Shown: positions 19,607 to 27,421 of the stretch, in pieces
Layout of the letters: every line of letters begins with the position of its first letter
How positions within the stretch are numbered: the first letter of the stretch is position 1
From: Marinobacter sp. X15-166B
GTDB taxonomy: Bacteria > Pseudomonadota > Gammaproteobacteria > Pseudomonadales > Oleiphilaceae
DNA length: 64,000 bases
NCBI RefSeq assembly: GCF_001752365.1
Contig: NZ_MEIY01000001.1
Coordinates: 3,318,272 to 3,382,271, forward strand
Reading direction: 5' to 3'
The notes under the pieces: generated by a model
Databases searched by the model: none
The model's input: the letters and a program-made list of their open reading frames with translations, nothing else
What the model was told of the DNA's origin: nothing
Position numbers and translations under genes: made by a program

Positions 19607-20785
19607 TTATTTGCTCAAATAGCCCATGGCGGACTCCAGGCCGTCCAGGGTCAGCGGGTACATATGCCCCCCCACCAACTGACGGGTCATGGCCAGGGAG
19701 CCCCCCGGGTTCCAGAAGCTCTCAGGCATGGGATTCAGCCACACTACCTTGCGGAAATGATCGGTGATGCGGCCAAACCAGGTGGCGCCGGACTCTTCGT
19801 TCCAGTGTTCGATAGAACCGCCGGGATGGGATATTTCGTAGGGTGCCATGGAGGCATCGCCGACAAATATCACCTTATAATCCGGTGTATATTTGTGCAG
19901 GATGTCCCACACATCGGTGGTTTCGTTCATCCGCCGGAGGTTGTTCTTCCAGACGCTTTCATACACAAAGTTATGAAAGTAGAAGTACTCCATGTGCTTG
20001 AATTCGAGGCGTGCCGCGGAAAACAGCTCTTCACAGACCTGAATATGAGGATCCATCGATCCGCCAACATCAAAAAAGATGAGCACTTTCACGGCGTTGT
20101 GCCGCTCGGGCACCATCTTCAGATCCAGATAACCGGCATTGCGCGCGGTCGAACGGATGGTGTCGTCCAGATCCAGCTGGTCCGCGGCCCCTTGCCGGGC
20201 GAACTTGCGCAACCGACGCATGGCCATTTTCATGTTGCGGATGCCCAGGGTGACGCTGTCGTCCAGGTCGCGGAATTCCCGCTTTTCCCAAACTTTTACC
20301 GCCCGCCCGTGGCGACCTTCCTTCTGGCCGATGCGGAAACCTTCGGGGTTATAACCGTAAGCCCCGAAGGGCGAGGTACCGCCGGTGCCGATCCACTTGT
20401 TGCCCCCCTGATGCCGTTTTTGCTGCTCTTCCATGCGCTTCTTGAAGGTTTCGATCAGCTCTTCCAGCCCACCCAGAGAATCGATGTTCGCCTTCTCTTC
20501 GTCGGTCAGATGTTTTTCCAGTTCAGCGCGCAGCCAGTCGTCGGGAATGAGCTCCTTCATCAGCGCATCGAGGTCTTCGATGCCCTTGAAGTAGACGTCA
20601 AACGCCCGGTCAAACTTGTCAAAATGGCGTTCATCTTTGACCAGACACAGCCGGGCCAGGTAATAAAACTCCTCCATGTCGGCAAACGCGAGCCGGTTTT
20701 TGAGTGCGTCCAATAAATCAAGAAACTCCCGCAAGCTTGCGGGCACCTTCGCCCGGCGCACCTCAAGGAAGAAATCAATCAGCAT
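19607..20785 (-). CDS. CoxE-like VWA domain protein
   Basis: Cytoplasmic von Willebrand factor A protein of the CoxE/COG3825 type, usually paired with a MoxR ATPase as a chaperone or metal-insertion module. The N-terminal part is helical. The VWA domain from about residue 230 has the metal-site motif DVGGS at 239-243 (the canonical form is DxSxS, so one Ser is replaced by Gly, as is common in this family). It ends in an aromatic-rich region. It starts one base after the MoxR stop, so the two form an operon. The client protein is unknown; no cox or CO-dehydrogenase gene is nearby. Confidence 0.88.
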   Translation of the reverse strand: MLIDFFLEVRRAKVPASLREFLDLLDALKNRLAFADMEEFYYLARLCLVKDERHFDKFDRAFDVYFKGIEDLDALMKELIPDDWLRAELEKHLTDEEKANIDSLGGLEELIETFKKRMEEQQKRHQGGNKWIGTGGTSPFGAYGYNPEGFRIGQKEGRHGRAVKVWEKREFRDLDDSVTLGIRNMKMAMRRLRKFARQGAADQLDLDDTIRSTARNAGYLDLKMVPERHNAVKVLIFFDVGGSMDPHIQVCEELFSAARLEFKHMEYFYFHNFVYESVWKNNLRRMNETTDVWDILHKYTPDYKVIFVGDASMAPYEISHPGGSIEHWNEESGATWFGRITDHFRKVVWLNPMPESFWNPGGSLAMTRQLVGGHMYPLTLDGLESAMGYLSK

Positions 20786-20786
20786 G

Positions 20787-21629
20787 TTAACCTCGGCGAC
20801 GCGCCATAAACGCTAATTTCTGCAACAGATGAACGTCCTGTTCATTCTTTACCAGCGCCCCGTACAACGGTGGCAAGGCGGTACTGCTGTCTTTGTCGTG
20901 CAACATCCTGGCGCTGAGCTCGTCCGCCATGAGCAGTTTCAGCCAGTCAATCAGCTCCGAAGTGGAAGGCTTTTTCTTCAGGCCGGGCACCTTGCGGATA
21001 TCGAAAAACACTTCCATCGCATCGCGGACCACTTCCTGCTGCAGATTGGGGAAATGCACATCGACGATGCTCTGCATGGTGGCGTGATCCGGGAAGTTGA
21101 TGTAATGGAAAAAACAGCGACGCAGAAAGGCGTCGGGCAATTCTTTCTCGTTATTACTGGTGATCACCACGATCGGACGATGCCTGGCCTGGATGAACTG
21201 CTGGGTTTCGTACACAAAGAACTCCATCCGGTCGAGTTCCTGCAGCAAGTCGTTGGGAAATTCGATATCGGCCTTGTCGACCTCATCGATCAGCAGCACC
21301 ACCCGTTCGTCCGACTCGAAGGCTTCCCACAGCTTGCCTTTTACAATGTAATTGCGGATGTCTTTGACTTTTTCATCCCCCAACTGGGAATCCCGCAAGC
21401 GTGAGACCGCGTCGTATTCGTACAACCCCTGCTGCGCCTTGGTGGTGGATTTGATGTGCCAGGAAATCAACTTCATCCCCAACGCAGCGGCCATTTCCTC
21501 CGCCAACAGGGTCTTTCCGGTACCCGGCTCGCCCTTGATCAACAGGGGGCGCTGCAGCGTAATTGCCGCGTTGACGGCCATCTGCAGATCGCTGGTCGCT
21601 ACATACTTCTCAGTACCGGTAAACTTCAT
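20787..21629 (-). CDS. MoxR-family AAA+ ATPase
   Basis: MoxR-like ATPase that probably works with the VWA protein coded directly downstream. Walker A is GEPGTGKT at residues 33-40, Walker B LLIDEVDKAD, and the sensor region ITSNNEKELPDAFLRRC. The length of 280 residues suits the short MoxR branch paired with CoxE-type proteins. It is first in a two-gene operon, with about 100 bases separating it from the upstream small membrane protein gene. Confidence 0.92.
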   Translation of the reverse strand: MKFTGTEKYVATSDLQMAVNAAITLQRPLLIKGEPGTGKTLLAEEMAAALGMKLISWHIKSTTKAQQGLYEYDAVSRLRDSQLGDEKVKDIRNYIVKGKLWEAFESDERVVLLIDEVDKADIEFPNDLLQELDRMEFFVYETQQFIQARHRPIVVITSNNEKELPDAFLRRCFFHYINFPDHATMQSIVDVHFPNLQQEVVRDAMEVFFDIRKVPGLKKKPSTSELIDWLKLLMADELSARMLHDKDSSTALPPLYGALVKNEQDVHLLQKLAFMARRRG

Positions 21630-21728
21630 GATGTCTGTTCCTGTTCCAAATTCATCGTAAATCCATAGCCATTGCCCCGCTCACCGGCCTTACCGACCAA
21701 TCGTTGAGACACCGGGCAGCGCACCCGT

Positions 21729-22070
21729 TTATTTCGACCTGAGGCGATACCTTACCAGATCCAGAATCCACACCAACAACATGACCAGGCTGGCAACGCC
21801 AAGGTTGAACAGTGCCCGGGCCGCCTCTTCCGTGCCCCCGAGCAGCATCTCATAGCCACCATAGAGCCAGGCCGGCACCCACCAGTCCGCCACCGCCGGT
21901 GACGTTACCGGGGTGATTACGATCACCACCAGGGCGGCCTGCAGCAGGGTTTTCAGACCGTAGACCGGCACCAGCCGGAACAGTCGGGTCATCATAATAA
22001 AAAACAGCAAAAAACCGACAATGTAGATGGCCCAGAAAATACCGTAGGCCGTTTGTGCGTCAGCGATCAT
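21729..22070 (-). CDS. Small membrane protein next to ycgN
   Basis: Unrecognised 113-residue protein with three hydrophobic segments (about residues 8-29, 40-60 and 85-105) and a basic C-terminus (RYRLRSK). The ATG at 22070 gives the normal-looking start MIADAQTAYG; an in-frame ATG at 22106 would overlap ycgN by more than 30 bases. It begins two bases after the ycgN stop, so it is last in an rnd-ycgL-ycgN-orf operon. No function can be assigned; inner-membrane location is inferred from hydropathy. Confidence 0.75.
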   Translation of the reverse strand: MIADAQTAYGIFWAIYIVGFLLFFIMMTRLFRLVPVYGLKTLLQAALVVIVITPVTSPAVADWWVPAWLYGGYEMLLGGTEEAARALFNLGVASLVMLLVWILDLVRYRLRSK

Positions 22071-22072
22071 GA

Positions 22073-22519
22073 TTACACTATCCAGTGAATGATGTGTTCT
22101 TGCCAATCGTCAGGGGGTACCTCTGCCTCGGACACTACCCGGTTGGCGACCGAAACACCGGCTTCATGAACCGTGTTCGGGTCACCCGAACGAAGCGGGT
22201 GCCAGTCGGCCAGTGGCCGGCTTTCGGCGAGGGTCCGATATGCACAGGTAAATGGCAGCCAGTGAAAATCAGCGATGGTGTCCGGAGTGAGGACCGTGCA
22301 CTCCGGGACCTTTGCCAGCCGGGTGTCGTATACGGTGCAAGTGCAGCTGTCCTGATCCATGTAGCGACAGGCCAGCTCGGTGTAATACACCTCGCTGGTA
22401 TCCTCATCTTCCAGTTTGACCAGACAGCATTTACCACAACCATCACAGAGTGATTCCCACTCCTGCCGGGTCATTTCGTCCAGGCGCTTACGCTGCCAGA
22501 AAGGGATGGCTGCAATCAT
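22073..22519 (-). CDS. ycgN: YcgN-family Cys-cluster protein
   Basis: Member of the YcgN/UPF0260 family of small Cys-rich proteins of unknown function. The N-terminal CDGCGKCC motif resembles CxxCxxCC metal-cluster proteins of the YkgJ type. Further Cys occur in ELACRYMDQDSCTC and at VPECTVL. The ATG at 22519 gives 148 residues, against about 153 in E. coli, and overlaps the ycgL stop by four bases. A longer in-frame extension to 22729 runs through ycgL and is rejected. Confidence 0.9.
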   Translation of the reverse strand: MIAAIPFWQRKRLDEMTRQEWESLCDGCGKCCLVKLEDEDTSEVYYTELACRYMDQDSCTCTVYDTRLAKVPECTVLTPDTIADFHWLPFTCAYRTLAESRPLADWHPLRSGDPNTVHEAGVSVANRVVSEAEVPPDDWQEHIIHWIV

Positions 22520-22809
22520 TCCGCACGCTTGACCGGGGGTTGTTTGAAATTGATCACGTAGCTGTCGTGCTCTTCCGGCATCTGCATATAAAAGCCCTGA
22601 TCGGCAATGGCCTCCAACACGGCTTTGGCAGTGGTGCGAGCCAGCTTTCTTTCCGGCGTGAGCACCAGATCCATGGCGTGCACCGGCTGGCCAAAGATGG
22701 CCCGCAGGGCCTCCGGCAACTCCTCCCATACCTGCCCACGGCGCACGTAGATGTAGGTGTCCGCCTTCTTCCTGCTTCGGAATACGGATACAAAAGTTTT
22801 CTCGGTCAT
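22516..22809 (-). CDS. ycgL: YcgL domain protein
   Basis: Small conserved protein (97 residues) of the YcgL family, found across gammaproteobacteria next to ycgN and rnd; molecular function unknown. Family features are the FVSVFRSRKKADTYIYV start and the LPEALRAIFG region. It overlaps rnd by four bases upstream and ycgN by four bases downstream, so this is a tightly coupled operon. Confidence 0.9.
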   Translation of the reverse strand: MTEKTFVSVFRSRKKADTYIYVRRGQVWEELPEALRAIFGQPVHAMDLVLTPERKLARTTAKAVLEAIADQGFYMQMPEEHDSYVINFKQPPVKRAE

Positions 22810-23930
22810 GATGTCAGTAACGCCTCCACAGGTTGACGAATGGGCTCAATCAACGGCGCCCGCCAGCCTTCGGTGAATACCCCGTTCAGGTCCCGGCTCT
22901 GCACCACCGCCTCCAGGCGACGCCGGGGCGCCAGCAGTTCCACCGGGATATCACGGCGCTCCGCCACTGCCACAAATTGCCGTTTGACCTGTTTGTAGAG
23001 CGCCTGTTCGTCCCGGGTCAACGGACAGCGGATCAGTTCAAAATCGGCCGGTACAGTCGCCGGCATGGTGTTCAGCCATTCCAGCAACACCTCGCCGTAG
23101 CGCTTGACGACAACGCGGGGCAAGCCTTGCACGTTGTGCAACTCGGCCGTGGTTTGGGGCGCAGCACTGATAATTGCCAAAATGAGCGCATCCGACAACA
23201 CCCGGTTTCTTGGCTTGTCCAGCATACGGCATTCCTGCTCCCGCCACTCGGTAATGCCTTGCAGCACCCACTGCTCCGGCGCGCTCAACGTCCAGCCCCC
23301 CCGTACGCGCAGGTAATAGCCCGACGGGTCATCCCGCTTGAGGTCTTCAGCAAAGCGCTCGGTTTCCTGGGCCAGCGCGTCGGTTAACCCGCGCACCTCC
23401 AGGTTATTGAATACCCACTCGTACAGCGGCTGCAAAAAACGGATGTCATCCAGCGCGTAGCGTTCCTGCTCTGCAGTCAACGGCCTGGCAACCCAGTCGG
23501 ACCGGGTAGCGGATTTATCGAGCGACTCCCCGAACAGGGTTTCAACCAGCCGGGCGTAACCGACCGAGAAACCGGCGCCCGCCAGAGCCGCCCCCACCTG
23601 GAGATCCAGCAACCCCCGGGGTTCGATATTGAGCCAATGACGGAACAACTCCAGATCTTCACTCATGGCATAGAGTATTTTAGGTACTTCCGGGGCCTGC
23701 AGCATCCGGACAAATACGGGCGAGGCTTCCGCCACGGCCGGATCGACAAGACAATAACGGTCACCCAAGCCCAGCTGGACCAGCCCGGGGATGGGGTAAA
23801 AGGTAGACACACGCTCAAACTCTGTATCCAGCGCCAGCGGCAGTCCTGGAGCAGATTCCAGCCATTGGTCGAGCGCGGCCGGCTCGATGATCCAGTAATC
23901 GGCGCGGCTTTCGGTGGTGGGTAACGACAT
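22806..23930 (-). CDS. rnd: Ribonuclease D
   Basis: 3'-5' exoribonuclease that trims tRNA precursors. The DEDD exonuclease signature begins with LALDTEFER near residue 30 and continues with the Asp in YALDDIRFL, followed by HRDC-like helical domains. The ATG at 23930 gives 374 residues, matching E. coli Rnd (375). An in-frame ATG at 24020 would extend into recR and is rejected. It is first gene of rnd-ycgL-ycgN-orf. Confidence 0.92.
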   Translation of the reverse strand: MSLPTTESRADYWIIEPAALDQWLESAPGLPLALDTEFERVSTFYPIPGLVQLGLGDRYCLVDPAVAEASPVFVRMLQAPEVPKILYAMSEDLELFRHWLNIEPRGLLDLQVGAALAGAGFSVGYARLVETLFGESLDKSATRSDWVARPLTAEQERYALDDIRFLQPLYEWVFNNLEVRGLTDALAQETERFAEDLKRDDPSGYYLRVRGGWTLSAPEQWVLQGITEWREQECRMLDKPRNRVLSDALILAIISAAPQTTAELHNVQGLPRVVVKRYGEVLLEWLNTMPATVPADFELIRCPLTRDEQALYKQVKRQFVAVAERRDIPVELLAPRRRLEAVVQSRDLNGVFTEGWRAPLIEPIRQPVEALLTS

Positions 23931-23949
23931 AAAAAACTCGGTTGGAAGA

Positions 23950-24552
23950 TTAATCCAGCAAAGGCTTGCGCCCGCGGAATGCATGGGTAAGGGTAAACCC
24001 GTCAACGTAGCCCAGCTCACCCCCTACGGGAATGCCATGCGCCAGGCGGGTGATCAATACGTTCCGGCCATCCAGCCGGTCAGCGATGTAATGCGCGGTC
24101 GCTTCGCCCTCCACGGTGGGATTGGTGGCCAAAATCAATTCCCTGGTGTGCTCGGCGTCGATGCGCTCTATCAGACGCTCTATACCGATATCCGCCGGGC
24201 CAACGCCATCGATGGGGGATAAGTGCCCCATCAATACAAAATACCCGCCACGGTAATCCCCCGCCTGCTCGATCGCCAGCAAATCCGAAGGACTCTCAAC
24301 CACGCAGATGGTGCCGGTATTGCGCGCCCTGTCCTGGCAGATGCCGCACTCACTGGCGTCAGCAAAGTTCTGGCACCGTTCACAACGTTGCACGCCTATC
24401 ATTGCGCTGCCCAAGGCATCCGCCAGTCGGGTGCCTCCGGTGCGGCCTTTTTCCAGCAAATGGAACGCCATCCGCTGCGCGGTTTTTTGCCCGACCCCGG
24501 GCAGACAGCGCAATGCATCAACCAGCTCATCCACTAACGGACTGAACGACAT
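23950..24552 (-). CDS. recR: Recombination mediator RecR
   Basis: Helps load RecA at gaps together with RecF/RecO. Order of features: helix-hairpin-helix ([14 protein letters not shown]), four-Cys zinc finger (CERC...CGIC), Toprim domain ([13 protein letters not shown]) and a C-terminal Walker-B-like region. The ATG at 24552 has AGGGG five bases upstream and gives 200 residues; the in-frame GTG at 24558 is less likely. It follows ybaB in the conserved dnaX-ybaB-recR order. Confidence 0.95.
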   Translation of the reverse strand: MSFSPLVDELVDALRCLPGVGQKTAQRMAFHLLEKGRTGGTRLADALGSAMIGVQRCERCQNFADASECGICQDRARNTGTICVVESPSDLLAIEQAGDYRGGYFVLMGHLSPIDGVGPADIGIERLIERIDAEHTRELILATNPTVEGEATAHYIADRLDGRNVLITRLAHGIPVGGELGYVDGFTLTHAFRGRKPLLD

Positions 24553-24593
24553 CCTCACCCCTTACTCGACAATGACCGTTGGGTTAGCGGGCC

Positions 24594-24917
24594 TCAGAAC
24601 GGCATTTTGAACCCGGGAGGCATGCCCATACCGGACATCATTCCGGACATTTTCTCTTTCTGATGCGCTTCAACCCGACGCACTGCGTCGTTGACCGCTG
24701 CCGCCAGCAAATCTTCCAGAATTTCCTTGTCTTCGCTCATCAGCGACGGTTCAATCTCGACCTTGCGCACGTCATGACGACCGTTCATGGTGATCTTCAC
24801 CATGCCCGCGCCTGACTCTCCAATCACCTCTGCTTTGGCAATTTCTTCCTGCGCCTTTTGCATGTCTTCCTGCATCTGTTGCGCTTTTTTCATCAGATCA
24901 CCCATGCCATTCATCAT
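24594..24917 (-). CDS. ybaB: YbaB/EbfC nucleoid-associated protein
   Basis: Small DNA-binding protein of the YbaB/EbfC family (107 residues) that bridges DNA as a dimer. The N-terminal Met/Gln-rich coiled helix ([16 protein letters not shown]) is followed by the beta-sheet core with [26 protein letters not shown] lies seven bases before the ATG at 24917. It sits between dnaX and recR, as in most gammaproteobacteria. Confidence 0.94.
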   Translation of the reverse strand: MMNGMGDLMKKAQQMQEDMQKAQEEIAKAEVIGESGAGMVKITMNGRHDVRKVEIEPSLMSEDKEILEDLLAAAVNDAVRRVEAHQKEKMSGMMSGMGMPPGFKMPF

Positions 24918-25009
24918 CTGGCTAACCTCTCAATCAATCTGTTGTGAACACTGTTTGCTGATACCGGATGCATTTTAACCCAAGGAGGCGCCGCGGGCGC
25001 TATTGCTCC

Positions 25010-26863
25010 CTACCCCTTGGTGACCACCGGCCTGATACTTTCTTCGACAACCCGCGCGTCGAATCGTTCGACGATCTCATTGACGAGCGGGTCGTTGCGA
25101 ATGGCTTCTTCGGCCGACGCCTGGCGAGCCTGGCGCTGCTGTTCTTCCCAAACCGCGGGGGTCAGCCCCTGGGTGTCACCCACTTCGATCCGGAGTGTGG
25201 TGGCACCACCGAAGCGCTGCTTCAGTGCGTCAAGGATTCGGCTCTGGTGACGGTCATTCAATAACCGGGCGTGGCCGTCTTCCAGCGTCAGCACCCAGGC
25301 ATCCCCCTCACGGTGCATGGCGCCATGACTGGCAAGGTTGCCGGGCATACCGACAATGCCGAGGCTGCGGAACTCCCGTGGCCAGTCAAAACCATCACCG
25401 GTGCCCCCGGGCTGGTCCGGCAAGGCGGCGACCGCTGGCACCGGCTCGGCCTGCGGGGCGGCCACCGGCTCCGCTGCTTCGTCTTCCCAGGGAGGCTGGT
25501 CTTGGGGGGCGGCGATCTGCTCCTCTACATACGCAGGCACGACCGGTTCGGATTGAACCGGTGCGTCTGGTCCGGAACCGCCGGGGCGGTCGCCATCCAG
25601 CCGGGGCGCCGCAACCGCAGCCGCTTCCGACCCGCTCGGGGCGAGTGGAACCGGTGCCGTGGTCGGCGCCGTTACCGGCGCGGCCTCCTCGCTTGGCGGC
25701 CGGGCACGGTCGGGGTCCTCCGCAGGCTCGCTCGCCGCCGCGGTGCTGGAGGCCAGGCTCGGTGGTTGTCGGCGGGCCGCTCCGGGACGGAATGCGAGCA
25801 TTCTCAACAGCGCCATTTCAAAGCCCATGCGGGCGTCCGGAGTGATGGCCAGATCTTTGCGCCCGATCAGCGCCGCCTGATAAAACAGCTGGGCGTCTTC
25901 CGCACTCAGCTGCCGTGCCAGGGACTGAATCTGTTCGGCGTCGCCCAGGGCGTTATCAACACTACCGGGAACCACCTGCTCCATGGTCACGCGGTGGAAC
26001 AAAGACAGCAGATCCGCCAGGATCACGCTGTAGTCCGGTGCGAAATCGGCGATCCGCCGAACCTCCGCCAGCATACCGGGACCATCGTTGGTCACCAGCG
26101 CCTCTACCAGCCTGGCGATGTCGCTCTGATCGAGGGTGCCCAGCATGCTGCTGACATCGCTGGCCGCCAGTTGCCGGTTGCTGTAGGAGATGGCCTGATC
26201 GGTCAGACTGAGCGCGTCGCGCATACTGCCATCGGCAGCGCGGGCCAGCAGCCACAACGCGGCTTCCTCAAAGGGCACCTGCTCCTGGGTGAGCACATGG
26301 TTCAAATGATTGGCAATATGCTCCGGCGTCATCCGCTTCAGATTGAACTGCAGACAACGGGATAACACGGTCACCGGGAGCTTTTGCGGATCGGTGGTTG
26401 CCAGCAAGAATTTGACGTGCTCTGGTGGCTCTTCAAGGGTTTTCAGAAATGCATTGAACGATTGATTGGTGAGCATGTGCACCTCATCAATCAGATACAC
26501 CTTGAAGCGCCCCCGGGTCGGTGTGTACTGGACGTTATCCGTCAACTCCCGCATGTCGTCCACACCGGTCCGGGATGCCGCATCAATTTCAATCAGATCA
26601 GCAAAGCGGCCTTCCTGAATTTCAAGACAACTCGAACACTCACCGCAGGGAGTCGGAGTGATTCCGGTTTCACAATTGAGGCACCGTGCCAGCAATCGCC
26701 CAATGGTGGTCTTTCCCACGCCCCGGGTACCGGTAAACAGATAGGCGTGATGCAGGCGCTGGCTCTCAAGGGCGTGTATCAGCGCCTTGAGTACGTGCTC
26801 CTGCCCGACCATATCCTCGAATGTTTGCGGCCGCCATTTGCGGGCTAATACCTGGTAGCTCAT
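25010..26863 (-). CDS. dnaX: DNA polymerase III subunits gamma/tau
   Basis: Clamp-loader ATPase of the replicative polymerase. The N-terminal AAA+ part has Walker A GTRGVGKT at 45-52, a four-Cys zinc site (Cys64, 73, 76, 79), Walker B LIDEVHML and the SRC motif. A long Pro/Ala-rich linker (about residues 360-500) leads to the tau C-terminal domain. The length of 617 is close to E. coli tau (643). I see no A-AAA-AAG slippery heptamer, so production of a short gamma form by frameshifting is not supported. It lies directly downstream of the SRP RNA. Confidence 0.95.
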   Translation of the reverse strand: MSYQVLARKWRPQTFEDMVGQEHVLKALIHALESQRLHHAYLFTGTRGVGKTTIGRLLARCLNCETGITPTPCGECSSCLEIQEGRFADLIEIDAASRTGVDDMRELTDNVQYTPTRGRFKVYLIDEVHMLTNQSFNAFLKTLEEPPEHVKFLLATTDPQKLPVTVLSRCLQFNLKRMTPEHIANHLNHVLTQEQVPFEEAALWLLARAADGSMRDALSLTDQAISYSNRQLAASDVSSMLGTLDQSDIARLVEALVTNDGPGMLAEVRRIADFAPDYSVILADLLSLFHRVTMEQVVPGSVDNALGDAEQIQSLARQLSAEDAQLFYQAALIGRKDLAITPDARMGFEMALLRMLAFRPGAARRQPPSLASSTAAASEPAEDPDRARPPSEEAAPVTAPTTAPVPLAPSGSEAAAVAAPRLDGDRPGGSGPDAPVQSEPVVPAYVEEQIAAPQDQPPWEDEAAEPVAAPQAEPVPAVAALPDQPGGTGDGFDWPREFRSLGIVGMPGNLASHGAMHREGDAWVLTLEDGHARLLNDRHQSRILDALKQRFGGATTLRIEVGDTQGLTPAVWEEQQRQARQASAEEAIRNDPLVNEIVERFDARVVEESIRPVVTKG

Positions 26864-26878
26864 GTTCCATCAACTGCG

Positions 26879-26884
26879 ATTATA
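26879..26884 (-). promoter_or_regulatory. Candidate dnaX -10 box
   Basis: A perfect TATAAT on the minus strand lies 16 bases before the dnaX ATG. It would give a very short leader. No matching -35 hexamer is seen, so this is tentative. Confidence 0.3.
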
Positions 26885-27032
26885 AATGAGGCTAACCTTA
26901 GCATGCTCAGGGCGTTATAAGAAGCAACCCATGGCGGCCCGGCTCGGATCGGGGGCGACAGAAGCAAGCGGCTGAAAACCCATTTACGGGTGTGAAATAC
27001 GATTGCCCGGTGCGAGCAGGGGAAGAGATGGG

Positions 27033-27142
27033 GGTGGCCCCACTAGCAACACTCCGGCACACGAGTCCACCGCTGCGGCTGCTCCCTTCCGGGCCTGACC
27101 GGGTTCACGGTTTATCGTTGCGGAGGCACCAGCGGAGCCACC
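27033..27142 (-). ncRNA. ffs: 4.5S signal recognition particle RNA
   Basis: SRP RNA that binds Ffh and targets membrane proteins. The conserved apical part (GGTCAGGCCCGGAAGGGAGCA on the minus strand, around 27082-27101) has the GGAA tetraloop and asymmetric loop. The ends GGTGGC (27137-27142) and GCCACC (27033-27038) pair to close a single hairpin of about 110 bases, against 114 in E. coli. Exact ends are inferred from pairing. A weak stem with a short T-run at 26975-26991 may terminate it. It sits upstream of dnaX, as in pseudomonads. Confidence 0.95.
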
Positions 27143-27421
27143 ATAACAATCCGGACACGCTCGTCCAGATGCGGCGCGCATGTTAGCAAGAGACGGCGCC
27201 GGCTTCAATCCCTATTCCTCGATAAACAGCAACTTCCACTTTAAACATCAGACAATTACCGGTTTTCCGGCGCATTACAGCGTCACTGCGCCATGACGGG
27301 GGACGAATTGGCGACGCCGGGGGCGGTTTTCCGCTATGCTCAGAGCAGCGAGATCCCGGTTTAATTTCACCGGCAGCCTGCCCCAACCCGCTGTTGGTGC
27401 TATCACAGGATGTGGTACGTC

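Noticed and set aside
25271-26365. Plus-strand open frame of 364 codons
   Set aside because: Antisense to dnaX; Arg/Gly/Gln-rich composition typical of a shadow frame.
25010-26863. Programmed frameshift in dnaX producing gamma
   Set aside because: No A-AAA-AAG heptamer or similar A/T run was found within the gene.
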